A stretch of DNA of 64,000 nucleotides, taken from contig CM046878.1 of the NCBI GenBank assembly GCA_025667525.1, forward strand, positions 80,992,196 through 81,056,195, written 5' to 3'. The DNA is from Glebionis coronaria (lineage: Eukaryota > Streptophyta > Magnoliopsida > Asterales > Asteraceae). Below, piece after piece: positions 23,845 through 37,091 of the stretch. Every line of letters starts with the position of its first letter. Position 1 is the first letter of the stretch. Under the pieces are notes generated by a model. The model saw only the letters and a program-made list of their open reading frames with translations, had not been told where the DNA came from and searched no databases. The translations under genes and the position numbers were made by a program.

Positions 23845-25069
23845 ATTTTTTAATGGAGTTAAAAATGTACGGAAGCTAGAGAAGAATGGGATTGATTTGA
23901 TTTAATATGAGTTTTTTTTTGGAAAATGTTTACCAAAAATGAATGGGTAGATATGATGAAATGTGGGTAGATCGATATGAAATATGCTTACAATCTTTTT
24001 CTTTGTAAAGCAAAATCCAAAGTAGGGACTTTTTTAAGAGATTCTTTCCTTAGTAGGAAATAATTGTTTTATTTATTCCTTTAAAAAGAGTTTGTCTTCC
24101 TTAATTTAGTATTAAAAGACTAATTTTCGTACTATGTTTAATTGGATTTTGAAATTTCGTGTTAAAAATATAAGTGTCAAAACGTAAAGAAAAACTCTAA
24201 CATAAAAAGCGGCCCAAAAAGTTTGAACTTTAAGGTTAACATTATCAATTATAAAACTTCAGGGTTATAAATCGTTTTTTTTATTTCTTTTATCCTAAAA
24301 ACGGAAAAAGTCAACAACCTACCACAAGCTCTTCTATCATGAGCAACGTGAAACCCCATCAGAATCCCCATCCGTCGAAACACAAAAAAAAAACATTGAA
24401 AAACGGGCATAACTCCATAATAAGTTATTAGCTTTTCACGTTAAAAGCTAATAACTCCAACAACAACAAGAATCATTCGTATGATTATTGCAAAAATCAA
24501 TCACAGAGACAATGATAACAACAATTGCTCTGTAAGATTTTTGGATCCGTCTTGACTTTACTTTTAAGCTGCTTCAAATGCAACTTCAGGTACATAGACC
24601 TTAGATCTGATGTTTGACTTACATATATTGATTATTGGACTAAAAGTTAGTGGTCAAACAATTATTGCTATTCAAATAATTGATTTTTGCAGGTGACGTC
24701 AATGGATGCAGCATCATGCTATCCTGATGATTAAACTTTCAATACTATCAAATAAAACCTGATTCAGTTTTGAACCATTGGTTGTTAGGCTTCTACGGTA
24801 CTTTGTTATGTTTTTTGTAATTATGAATTTATAATCCCTACTTTCTTGCTTACTTTCTTATTATGAGATGTGTAGCCATGGAAAATAATTTATGTGATTA
24901 TTCGTTACTTGCCTATTATTGTGTTTATGAAATTTGGTCATAATTTGCCTATGGATTCTGATCATAATCAAGGTCTTAAATCACAAGCCATTAGTTCGAA
25001 GAAACACTAGGTTTACACTTAAGTAGCAGATATAGGAGGCTAATACCCCCACATTCCATTGTAATTAGA
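23845..25069. other. AT-rich region without recognised genes
   Basis: No gene supported. Contains the short perfect hairpin at 24423-24456. A possible short exon-like stretch before GCAGGTGACG near 24690 has no usable open frame. Confidence 0.4.
24423..24456. repeat. perfect 14-bp inverted repeat
   Basis: AGTTATTAGCTTTT and AAAAGCTAATAACT flank a 6-base loop, CACGTT. It is surrounded by low-complexity DNA. Function unknown. Confidence 0.85.
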
Positions 25070-25073
25070 CGCC

Positions 25074-25200
25074 CGGGTATGGAAGACCATGGGTCAAGCC
25101 ATGGCCATAACGCGAGAGCTATGGTACCACAAACCACACCCCCTGCTGCGTTATACCTTCTGACGTCATACCCACCATCCCAAAATAGACAGGATTGCCC
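25074..25200. repeat. CCATGG/ATAACGCGAG repeat, copy 1
   Basis: GGTATGGAAGACCATGGG, TCAAGCCATGGCCATAACGC and GAG, then a CACACCCCCTGC block and ACGTCATACCCACCATC. The same order occurs at 30597-30700, so these are two copies of one dispersed element. Confidence 0.75.
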
Positions 25201-28200
25201 CTCAAGAGAGCCTCTTTGCAGAGGTAATATAGTAATTATAGTGTTTACTAGATCAACATATATATGAATCTACAATAACAATTGTTCTAGAACTTTATAT
25301 GAAATCTGGGTTTGCAAGATGTAATCGTAGGAAACAGCTTGCACTTGCAATGCGAAGGGTGTATTGATGTACCTCATAGGGAAGGAGGGTAGGTCGTGTA
25401 ACTAGAACATGTCACAAACTTCGTGTGTAACCTACTAAAATAACTTAGTTGCAATCTGTAGAAAGGGTGGGTGTGTATTGGTGGGTTGATGGCTGTGAAT
25501 GTTATGTTTTTTTGAATATTCTTTAATTTATGCAGGACCGTGATGACGAGTGTTGTGATGTTACGGATGACATAGTTGATGACGAATGTATGATTAATAC
25601 AAATGAACCAGTTACTCTTGTCAACAATGATAGCGCCACCAACAACTATGTCCAGGTACCATTCAATCTCATTATATCATAGGCATATCTGCATATGCTT
25701 CAGCGGCACATGTTACGGTATGCTTTTTTATAAACGATATGAGGTTCTTTGCATAATAGAAAGGTTTGGGAAGCACATGTGTTTTATTAATAGCTTTTAC
25801 ACAATTTTTTTAATGATTACGTTTTGTAGTATCAAAAACTCACACCAGACCCATATTTCACTTACTCTACTAATCGTATAAGATACATTTTACACACCTG
25901 CTTGATCAGGCTATAGATATATTATCATTAATGTTTGTATGATGACGATATGTTTGTTGCAAATTCTTAAGAACTTATGACAGTAGCTTTGTTCCACTTA
26001 TCAAAGTTTTAAGTAGGTTTTTTTGCATTATAATCTCAAAGTAATATAGTCAAAACTAAGTTATAAAGCTTACAATATATCGACACATGAACCTTATCTT
26101 TGCTAACTATTGCTAAGAAGTTGCTTACCATGAAGTTTATTTGTGCTCAATAATGTAACTTTAAGGGAATTTTTCGTTTTCTTTATCAGATGAACATGTC
26201 GAGTAAGCTTTGAACCTACTTAAGTCATTGTCATTATGGTCCCTCCTAATTCTCTAAAAACCGATCCTTACTTTTAATTTTGTGCAAGACACGACCCTTA
26301 TAATATTACTCATGATGACAGGTAGTAAACCCTTCAAAACCCTTATCATAATGTTTCTTTATATCTTTTTTTCTCAAAACCTTAGTACAAGAAGTCGAAT
26401 ATTATGTTGCAGGTGCTTCTGGATGGTTTTCTGACCTTGAATGTTTTTTTCTTTTCAGTTGTTCAGGGGGTTGCTTCAGCGACTTGATACAGTGTGTTGG
26501 TTCAATGGGTTTTTTTAGCGAGTTCGTTGAGTGGGCGGGTCAGAATTTCAAAACCATAGACATCCAATTATAGAAGATTTTGGCAGCACCGCAAACCAAT
26601 TGGATGTCTATGATTCTGAACTTCTACAACCCCATACAGGTACTACTTTTTACTTGAATGAATTACTATGTATATCGCTATAAGTCCAGGACAAATCAAT
26701 TGATTATGTTAATGCATTAGCATTATCATTTGTATGTCATATTAACGGTAACCATTAGCATAAGTAGACGCGTGCATATGATCTATGTAATATACCTAAG
26801 AGATTAACCGGTTGTTTTAGATTGCTTATTTGTTTACCAGAAGCACATCGGCAGTAGTTCACGAAATAACATTTCCATGTTATATTAAAAATAGCAGATA
26901 TGTTTAGTAAACAGTTAACTTAAATAGGTTATTGTTCATTAAAAATTTACTTGATCGTGGAAATAGAAGGGGCTCCTAGAATTTTGAAGTTTATTGAGGT
27001 GATGTTTTTTCTCACTCTAAAGTAGAACCCATAGGATTACCATGTAAGAAATATATTTTCACTACGCTGCATCATAAGTTACCTCACGTTCATGTTACTA
27101 TACTTTGTTTTGGAGTGTTGGTCACGTGTTTTGTAATTGAAATAGGTTATATGTATTCTTTTGATAGCTTTACTTCACATAGTTGTAGTTGTGACCTTAT
27201 AAGGTGAACATTTGCAGCTGCTGTTAAAGTGTTAATTTACTAAACACCCAGTCTAACCCCTAATGACAATCTAATAAGACCTCAAGTTCTACATAACAGG
27301 AAGCCATTAAAGTATTACAATCTGTGTAGTTTTAGTAATCACAAAACATTAGCTAAACACTTGCTAGAAAACACATTTAGGCAGGAACCACTCAGGTATG
27401 TAGTCTTTAGGTATCATTTTGATACTATCAGGTTGTACTGGAGTCTGCTAATTGAGAATCTAGGAGCACTTGTTGTTCAGTTGGTTAGTAAAATCAAGTT
27501 TGTAGAGGGTGTTTAGCAATTCCTGATGATCCGGACGAGTCATGATCATAAAAGGTTACAAAACTAGATAAATGTCTGGTGGATCGGCCTAACCCGTTTT
27601 ACCAAATTAATTGCCAAACACCCATTTAATATTGATTCTTTTGAGCTGATGGATTATAGTTAAAATGTATTATAGGTGTTGGTGTATGTCACATGGCAGC
27701 ACAAGCACTAGATAAAGCCGATGAATGGAGCCTTTGTCGAAAGTGGCCTATTATTTTTAAGGTAACTATGAAATAATTACGACCAAGGAAATTTACATGT
27801 GACGAAATATATCAATCTTTGATTCTTACAGATTGGAATTTCGGTCTGTATTAGGCAAAGCGAGCAGCCTCAAGACATAAAGTTCTTCACACATTTTATC
27901 ACACTACCAGTATTAGAAAATTCAGTTTGGTCTATAGAAAAATGTGTACACCTATAAACATTTGCTCAATGAGGCTGAACGTTGTATACTCAGAACCTTC
28001 CAGCAATAATAAGGGTTTGAGAATCACTATGCGTAGGATCTCAAGACTAAAAGTTTCAAACACGGCTAATTTCTTTCGAAAATTAGAAGTATTCTATAGT
28101 ACGTTACGTTATGATCTTAGAACCCCTCTTCAAGAGTTAATGAAGAAACTTAAGCTTAAGCATAAGGTCAAATGCAATGTAACGTGATAAACTCAACACA

Positions 28201-28993
28201 CCGCGTTGCAAACCAAAAACCTGTGGTTAAACAAACATCCTCAATATTGAAAAGGTGGAGTATGGTTAAGAAGTGCTTAGGAGTTAATGCTAAAAAGTTC
28301 TTTGTTTTTTCTTATGCTGAAAAAAAATGTTTACTTTGTTAATGATGTTTATTGTTTTATTCAGGTTTATGTTTTTGTAGAGGTATAGAAACTGTTTTTT
28401 GAATGATTTTTGTTAGAGTTATATGTGGTTTCATATGGATATAGAGTGCATATTAGCACATAAAAATAACAATTAAAAATAATTCCTGAGTCACACAATC
28501 TGAAATATACGATATCTTAGCTTTATATAATTTACATGTACAGTTTTTATGATTATAATCTGCAGCAAAAGGCACTTAGAGTATACATCAAACCCAATGG
28601 GTAATTCTGCTTTCATCAGTATGGTAAGTTCATGTCTACTGTGACAAAGGCTGCCTGTAATCATGTGTAATTACACAAATGAGAACAACACTTCTGCCTA
28701 ACAACGACACAACATGTTTAACCAGATCCAAGCTCGGCATCTAAGTTATACATTTTATGGTCTTGACTCTGGAAGCAATGTAGTAATCTATTAATTGGAT
28801 AAACTTATAAGAAAATACCTTTTAAGAAGAATGTATAGTTTATTTTAGTCATCACATTTTCTAACAAGTCAATAAAATTCACTAACATGAAATTTCCATC
28901 AGTCCGTTGAACTTTAGCCCCGACTTTTGGGCAACTCAAAAAGAGATTTCCTGTACTTATTGGAGTTCTCAAAGAAGGTGATGATGTCGAAAT
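25201..28993. other. anonymous region with a few exon-like stretches
   Basis: I recognise no family. Two stretches have splice-like borders and an open frame: 25534-25652 (acidic, DRDDECCDVTDDIVDDE, between TGCAG and GTACC) and 27677-27762 (VGVCHMAAQALDKADEWSLC, between TATAG and GTAAC). They are not joined by an obvious gene model and may be chance or remnants. A hairpin is at 26555-26612. Confidence 0.35.
26555..26612. repeat. perfect 15-bp inverted repeat
   Basis: CATAGACATCCAATT (26555-26569) and AATTGGATGTCTATG (26598-26612) enclose 28 bases. Beyond a short spacer the outer CAGAAT/ATTCTG also pair. It resembles a small foldback or a captured hairpin. Confidence 0.8.
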
Positions 28994-29105
28994 GGTTACG
29001 TGGCACCCGAGTATGCTTTAGCGTGTAGGTTGTCCGTAAAGGTTGATGTTTATAACTTTGCAGTGATGTTGCTTGAGTTGATATCAGGTAAAGGGCTTTG
29101 GATTC
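28994..29105 (+). pseudogene. protein kinase fragment (APE region)
   Basis: The frame reads [20 protein letters not shown] then [13 protein letters not shown], which is the activation-segment end and subdomains VIII-IX of a plant receptor-like kinase (APE motif, DVYSFGV-like, LLELISGK). Only about 37 codons can be recognised. The normal DFG region is not readable upstream and the frame closes after it. A dead fragment. Confidence 0.8.
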
Positions 29106-30234
29106 ATTGTTACCTAAACGCAAAAAGTGCTTTTCATGTTGTGTCTACCAAACAATATGGAGTGGATTTTCATGTTATGTAAATGGAAAAAGCAGACAAT
29201 CTGGCAGGAACCGCACTCCCAAACACCCTCTAAGAAATGAATAATGTTCATTTCTAAAATATGATTGAGATTAGCTATTCGTTATATAAGCCAGAGTTGA
29301 AGAGTGAACGGTAATAGCTATGCGTCACCACAACATATAGATTTCACTTTTAAATTATACATGTACCAAATAAATCAGTTGGTCAATGTGCTGCAAATTG
29401 ATGGAATTAGTCCGTTGCATCATATTGGATTAGGTCAATATTTTGTTTCATTATACGCCAAAGATTCATTATGTGGAATCGATTTAATACTTACGCTAAA
29501 GTTTTTATAAAAAGCCCCGTAGTATTACCAAAGATGATATAAACAACATTATTAAAAAAATCAGAAAAAGACCCATATGTTTTTTACATAAAAAACAGGT
29601 TGCTATTAGCCAATAAACGTTATTAGGAAATTTAAAAAAAAACACGTATATGTTTCACATAAAAAATCGAGTGATAATAGCAAAAAAATTGTAACTTCAC
29701 ACCGAGATTGGGGATATTTAAGTTATTTTAATAAAACTGGATTAAAGTGGAGAAAAAGTTTATTTTTTCGCTAAATTGTAACTGTTTAAAATGTTTGTAC
29801 TAAAAAGTTGATCTAATGACGAAGATTAACTTTTTGAAGGGTCCTTTTATTCATACCCCCTAACTCCTTAAAAAGTATAATATTTTTGTACTTTTTGTTT
29901 TTTTGTCCTTCTTGTTTACAGTTCTGTACAATTTTTTTATCAGTTTCTGTTCTGTAACTTTGTCTGTTTATTACTTTTAACTTATTAAACTTTATTATTT
30001 TTATTCCATATTTTCAGGATCTCGGTTTTATTACATAAATAAAATTATAAATTTGACATAAATTGTATCTACTTGCATCCTTGTTTTTCTCACATGCTAT
30101 AAGACAAATTCTCATCATTTATTTTGATTTGATTTAATAGTTGAAATTAATCTAAGATTAAAAAAATACAGAGAGATATTTTGCCAAAATTTTCAAAAGT
30201 TTCAAAAGTTTTAAAAACAGGTAAATGGACTAAA
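29106..30234. other. AT-rich region without recognised genes
   Basis: Low-complexity AT-rich DNA with runs of A or T. No gene, RNA or structured repeat that I can support. Confidence 0.4.
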
Positions 30235-30580
30235 GTTGTAAATATTATGAAATACTTTTATCATTTGTGATATTTTACTGATGTTAAAACAATGAAATAT
30301 TACTAATGATAAATCAATGAAATATTAATGGTGATATTACATATTAACTATATTTATAAAATATCACTAGTGATATTTTATTACTTTTATCACTAGTGAA
30401 ATATTACCGGTGATAACCAATTTTCGTCATATTTATAACTTTAGTCTCTTCGATTTTTCATTACAAATTTTTAACATTTTGACGAGAATGGTCCTTTCAT
30501 ATTTTCTTGAGATTCAATCATACGTAATGAATAACTGAAATTAGTTTCTCAACATGTAAAAAATAACCACGATTAGTCTC
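30235..30580. repeat. dispersed repeat (partner at 45020-45290) with GTGATATT palindromes
   Basis: Shares with 45020-45290 the order GATATTTTACT, GAAATATT/GAAATATC, ACCGGTGATA, TATAACTTTAGTCTC and a downstream TTTCTCAATAT-type motif. Within it, 30357-30380 is a perfect 24-bp palindrome centred on CACTAGTG. Likely an unclassified small transposable element present twice. Confidence 0.7.
30357..30380. repeat. perfect 24-bp palindrome
   Basis: The arms TAAAATATCACT and AGTGATATTTTA are exact complements with no spacer. The flanks carry further ATCACTAGTGA and ATTACCGGTGAT motifs. Confidence 0.92.
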
Positions 30581-30596
30581 TTAGAGGCTGGGGTAC

Positions 30597-30760
30597 GGTA
30601 GACCATGGCTCAAGCCATGGCCATAACGCGAGGACGACGACGCCACCCCCTAAACCGTGACCTGTGTTTTACTCTCTGGCGTCGTATCCACCAGCTCAAA
30701 ATGATGGCTATAACGCGAGCTTACGGCGCGAGCACTGCATCGTGGCTCGCGTTATGGATT
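30597..30760. repeat. CCATGG/ATAACGCGAG repeat, copy 2
   Basis: GGTAGACCATGGCTCAAGCC, ATGGCCATAACGCGAG and a CCACCCCCTAAACCGTG block match 25074-25200. It continues with ATGGCTATAACGCGAGC and finally GGCTCGCGTTATGG (30746-30760), the inverse of the CCATAACGCGAG motif, so the element has internal inverted symmetry. Confidence 0.75.
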
Positions 30761-31205
30761 TTTATTTTTTATTTATTTTTAATTTTTTTATATTAAAAGT
30801 GGGGCCACTATAAAAACACAATTTTTGTGTTAACCATACCTTCACTTTTCTGGTGTTATGAAGATTCTGATGTTATGAAATAGATGCTGACGGCTCTTAA
30901 CATTTTTGAAAAGAAAAAAAAAATGTGAAATAAGTCAACTCTAATTTATGACATTGTTAGAAAATGTGATTAAACACAATACAATTTGATTAATGACCAT
31001 CTTGGATAAACTTAATCATATAATAACAAGGCCACCTAAATATCAATTTTTTAACAAACAGCTCACCCGTTTGTTAACACTAAAGCCACCAAGCTATATG
31101 TTTACAATCTTTGGACATAAATTTAAGGCATAAATGAAAACAGATACAAATTAAACGACCTATAGGTGGTTTTAATTAACGAAGGCTGATATATATTAAA
31201 AACTA

Positions 31206-31450
31206 CTCTCCGTCCCATATTAAGTGTCTACAATAAAATTTTTATTTGTCCCATATTAAGTGTCCCCTATAATAAATGAGGGAATCTTAATAACTAGTTT
31301 TTCATATATTTAAGGTGTGTTTTTTCTTTTTGACTTTTAGTATTAAATAAGGGTATAATTGTCATTTGAATAACTAATAATAGTAGGAATATAATATATC
31401 TAAAACTTTGTCCATTAAGAATCTAGACACTTAATATGGGACGGAGGGAG
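31206..31450. mobile_element. Stowaway-type (Tc1/mariner) MITE
   Basis: TIRs CTCTCCGTCCCATATTAAGT and CTCCCTCCGTCCCATATTAA (reverse complement of the right end), the classic Stowaway signature. TA flanks both sides (31204-31205, 31451-31452). Module B at 32984-32998 has the uninterrupted AAAAACTAACTAG with one TA. 245 bp, non-coding, AT-rich centre. Confidence 0.93.
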
Positions 31451-31587
31451 TAAATAGTTTTGCAGCATTTACGTGCATTAAAAAGCTAAGAATATGTGTA
31501 AGTTATACAAATCGCTCTCATGACCGAGTAATTAAATTCTTCTTTGTTGTTTATTTATGCGGCAACAAGAGCTTTTGATATAATATA

Positions 31588-32481
31588 GAGTTAAGTCCAT
31601 ATATTGATAATATACTATCCATAGTTTACACATCTATGTAATGTACTGTTTTTATTACTAATATCGCAATAAAAACCGGCTAAACTTTTCTAATATAGGT
31701 AATGTAACCGGTTATGACAGGTTAGAACTCGAGATTTGGAACAAAACAATTCCTACCTCGATAATTAAAAATAAATATACTCCTAAACAAATTCTTAGCT
31801 TGTAAATTGGTTGCTAATGTCTGATATAAATATCTAATACGTGTGTGCTTGTCAAATAACACTCAAGAATCGAAACTTGTGATTCTAAAGCAACACGATC
31901 AAGTTATCAGCATTATGGTATTTGGAATATATAAAACTTTTTTATATAGAAAAGCATTATAATTCAAAATCCATGGGGTATTAAAGAGTATCTATTAATT
32001 ATTTACGTTTTTTTGTGGCAGGACTATTATGACCTCCGGGCTCCATTAGAGTTCAAAAATGAAATTATAACATTATCACCGATCGAGCATCTAAATCTGA
32101 TCAGATTTTATTGTTACATCTATCATGCCGGTGAGCATATTATCATGCTAAAATATGTTACTAACGGAACTCTTCGTGAACATTTAGATGGTAAATGCAG
32201 CTACATGGATCTTGGTTATTGGTTTCATATCTGAGTATAGATTCTTGTTTTTTAAAGATCTTTTGAAAAAAAAATAAACGTTTGTTCCAGATGAAAAGAT
32301 GAAGGAGTTGAAAAAATGAAGCGTTTGTTCCTAATTTCGAGTTGTAACCTGTCCTAGCCGATCACATTACCTATATTGGAAAAGTTTAGCCGGTTTTTAT
32401 AGCGATATTAGTAATAAAAATAGTACATTATCTAGATATGTAAATGATGGATAGTATATTACCGATATATGGACTTAACCC
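31588..32481 (+). mobile_element. Pack-MULE (Mutator-like) carrying a kinase exon
   Basis: Terminal inverted repeats of about 150 bp begin GAGTTAAGTCCATATATTGA (left) and GGGTTAAGTCCATATATCGG (right, reverse complement) and continue through TAATATACTATCCA and AAACTTTTC(T/C)AATATAGGT. A 9-bp duplication TATAATATA flanks it (31579-31587 and 32482-32490). Module B has the same site once, uninterrupted (about 36213-36221). Long TIRs plus 9-bp duplications are the Mutator hallmark. No transposase is present. The interior is host gene sequence. Confidence 0.92.
32022..32190 (+). pseudogene. captured exon of a calmodulin-binding receptor-like cytoplasmic kinase type gene
   Basis: Between a TGGCAG acceptor and a GTAAAT donor the frame reads LEFKNEIITLSPIEHLNLIR, FYCYIYHAGEHIIMLKYVTN and GTLREHLDG. 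This is kinase subdomains III-V in the style of the CRCK group of receptor-like cytoplasmic kinases (EHLNLVRFYG, YVPNGTLREHLDG), with the glycine after RFY replaced by Cys. No catalytic loop or DFG follows. The exon and its intron borders are complete, which means genomic DNA, not mRNA, was captured by the surrounding Pack-MULE. Confidence 0.85.
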
Positions 32482-33475
32482 TATAATATAACACTTATCT
32501 CAACATGCTTGATGTGTATTCAGGGACGTATATAAGCCATCAACATATCATTTCCTCAACCGATGTGGGACTATACACGTTTCATAGAGAAAAAACCGTA
32601 GTACACTATAATTTTGTGTTGGCTGATAGCATTTTATTGTAAAATAAGTCAACACGATACTATAATCTGGGCTCTTAACATTTTTAAAAAGAAAAAAGAA
32701 TGTAAAATAAGTCAACTCTAATTTATGACATTGTTAGAAAATGTGATTAAACACAATACAATTTGATTAATGACCATCTTGGATAAACTTAATCATATAA
32801 TAACAAGGCCACCTAAATATCAATTTTTTAACAAACAGCTCACCCGTTTGTTAACACTAAAGCCACCAAGCTATATGTTTACAATCTTTGGACATAAATT
32901 TAAGGTATAAATGAAAACAGATACAAATTAAATGACCTATAGGTGGTTTTAATTAACGGAGGCTTATATCCTAAAAACTAACTAGTTTTGCGGCATTTAC
33001 GTGCATTAAAAAAGCTAAGAATATGTGTAAGTTATACAAATCGCTCTCATGACCGAGTAAATAAATTCTTCTTTCACTACTACATAAAAGACCAAAAAGA
33101 ACGGTGAAAAAGCTATATAAAGAACGGTTTAGAACCGCTCTAACAGAGGGTGATCTTTTTAAGGTGAGATGCAAATAGAACGGTTCAGAACCGATCTTTT
33201 TAAAGATTTAAATACAACGGTTAAAATCAAAAACCGCTCTATTCAATGCGATCTAGATGATGTGGTTTTGTTCGTTATATTATAGTAATTAGATCGGTTT
33301 TCAACCGATCTTTTTAACATATATATTTAAAAAAAATTGATTTTCCCAGATTTACGAAAGTGCAGGTTTTCAGAATTGCATTCATTGACATACAAAATAA
33401 TATTCTTGTACAAATAACTACAATACACCCAACATACAAGTTACAAACAAAAATAACTTATACTAGAAACCAAAG

Positions 33476-33683
<208 letters not shown>

Positions 33684-34080
33684 ATGCAAAACAAAATAGT
33701 ATATCAGCGGAAAGTGTATACAAATATAGTATTTCGATGAGATTTTAAATGATATAAATTGGGTCTCAATAAACAAAAACCATGCCAAAAACCTTCAACG
33801 TATGGAATTGTATAAAACATATACTCAGTGGTTTTCTTGTTCCTTATAGGTACATTCTGATAATCATTGTAAACATAAGGTTAACAACAAGATGATATTT
33901 AGACATAAATAAGCAATGAGTAAAAGTATTAAAAATTATTCCCAAATTTGAGTCATAACTCTTATTTTTGTTCTGTTGGTTGAAATGGAACTTGTTGCTT
34001 CTGCTTTGTAGATAGGTTTCAACCCTTATATTGATTTGTTTCTCAGTGTTACTTTATCGGTGTTTGAACCTCAATCACAA

Positions 34081-34109
34081 GGTACCCGTCGCTGTAACGC
34101 GCGGGTACC
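34081..34109. repeat. GGTACCCG/CGGGTACC inverted repeat
   Basis: GGTACCCGTCGCTGTAACGC followed by GCGGGTACC forms an 8-bp perfect stem. A weaker relative lies near 11625. Confidence 0.75.
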
Positions 34110-34254
34110 TTCTATCTATAAATAATTGAAGGTGAATTAAAATCTTTTAAACATGGATAAGTAATTATTTGACAGTCAATGGTCGGTACCACTCAATGTG
34201 TAAGTGTGTCTAAGAAATCATTGCTAAAATAACATCATGGAAAATTGCATGTAC

Positions 34255-35475
<1,221 letters not shown>

Positions 35476-35719
35476 CTGTTAAATATGAAATTAAAAATTA
35501 TAATAAATGAGAGAAGTTCGTGTAGCTGTCAATTGAGGTCTAGTTATATAGAAAGTACAAACAATCAATCCTTTACGTCAGAATCCTATCTCAAACAGAT
35601 ATAAAAAAAGATTGGATTTAGGAAATAACAAATATATATAAATTTAAAATTAAAAGATAAGATTTGGAAAATAACCTGAATAAAATTAATTATGGTGTTG
35701 GTTAAAGGATTTGGTTACG

Positions 35720-35800
35720 GTGGTGGTGTGATGAACGGCGGTGCTGTGATGAACGGCGGTGGTGTTATGAACAGCGGCGGCTGTGATGAAGTGGAAGTGA
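35720..35800. repeat. short GATGAACGGCGGT minisatellite
   Basis: About three to four imperfect 18-21-bp units GTGATGAACGGCGGTGGTG near the 3' end of the CACTA element. Confidence 0.7.
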
Positions 35801-36291
35801 TAGAGGATCTGGGTTTAGGTTAGAGTTAGGTAGAAGTGTGAAAAGTTTAAAGGGATGAAAGTGTTTTTCTTTTTCTAAAGAGCGGGTTAATGAAAAGTTG
35901 AAATAGAAAAGCCCCCTTGACTAAAATGTGAAAAGTTTAGAAAAGCCCGCTTGACTAAACTGTGAAAAATTTAGGAGTTTGTGAGGTACATATAGAACGC
36001 TTTTTTCATAAAAACCGTTATAATTATTTTTAAAATTAGATAGAACGCTTTTTAGTCTAACAACTGTTCTATTAATCACATTTCTCCTTGCTTTCTCTTA
36101 CATAGATCAGTTTTTATCAAAACCACACTATATGAAGTGATCTATCTAAGCTATTGTGTAGTAGTGTTTGTCATTTATTTATGCGGTAACAAGAGCTTTT
36201 TGATATAATATAACACTTATCTCAACATGCTTGATGTGTATTCAGGGATGTATATAATCCATCAACATATCATTTCCTCAACCGATGTGGG

Positions 36292-37076
36292 TGAAAGTTT
36301 ATGGACTTAAAATTAATAGTCGTGAGATAGGATCGAACTCGGGATCACGGGATTGCACACATAACGTAAAGGGTTAATTTATTTATTAAATATATTATAT
36401 ATATATTTATTAAATCGAACCAAAGCTTAACTAACGATCGTTAATAAATAAAAGTTAAGTTATAACGACCGTTATGGAATTAAATAGAAGCTAAAAAGAA
36501 GAAGGAAAATTTACACAAACACCCCTTATGGAGGGTGTTAATCGGCGGCAACAAGAGGGGGCAAAGGGAAACATTAGTTTCCTAATTTGTTATTACTTGG
36601 AAAGCAAGTTTGCCAAGCCTATATAAACAAACCCCTAGCCTCATAATTTTTCATCCCTCTCTCTCTTTTTCTTGCTTTGATCGCCGGCCACTCCTACCCC
36701 ACTTTAGGGTTTTGTTTGGTTTTCGATCTTGTCTATTTATCTAGTCCTAGCCCCTCTCTAGGGTTGTTGGGTAGATATTTCATAAGCGTTGAAGCTCGGT
36801 TTGTTCGTGCTAGACTCACGGTTAACTCGCCGTATTACGTGTGTACAAGAGCGTGATATAATCTTCCTTTAGATTGTATTCTTGGTGGTGTCCGTGATAA
36901 ACCCTAGTTGGCGTTCGTTCCGTCGTCTTGTGGATCTTGCTAGGATAAAGGTATGTAACCCTAATCTTGATTAATATAATTGTGTTAAATTAATGATCTT
37001 GTTAATTGCTTCCGCTATGCGTTCTTTGATCCATATTAGGGTTTTAAATAATTGTTATGAACTATATAAACCTTCA
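36292..37076 (+). repeat. 5' LTR of Copia copy 1
   Basis: TGAAAGTTTATGGACTTAAA ... ATAAACCTTCA. Contains TATATAAACAAACCCC, a likely TATA box, near 36620. A primer-binding-like GTGGCATCGAGAGCC follows directly (37077-37091), a variant of the tRNA-Met site. Confidence 0.95.
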
Positions 37077-37091
37077 GTGGCATCGAGAGCC
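37077..37091 (+). other. primer-binding site of Copia copy 1
   Basis: GTGGCATCGAGAGCC abuts the LTR. It differs from the usual TGGTATCAGAGC by T-to-C and an extra G, but the position and the presence of the same sequence in copy 2 (53596-53610) support the call. Confidence 0.75.

Larger units (their letters stand above)
30892..32641. repeat. module A of the tandem promoter-like repeat (interrupted)
   Basis: Core sequence 30892-31205, 31451-31587 and 32491-32641, with a Stowaway MITE (31206-31450) and a Pack-MULE (31588-32481) inserted. Landmarks: GCTCTTAACATTTTT, GACATTGTTAGAAAATGTG, ATCTTGGATAAACTTAATC, CGTGCATTAAAAAGCTAAG, AACATGCTTGATGTG, GTATATAAGCC, CAACCGATGTGGGAC, TTCATAGAGAAAAAACCG. 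Module B is its near twin and lacks both insertions. Confidence 0.88.

Noticed and set aside
36331..36361. TAGGATCGAACTCGGGATCA in the LTR as a tRNA T-arm
   Set aside because: No acceptor stem, D-arm or anticodon arm can be built around it. It is part of all four LTRs.
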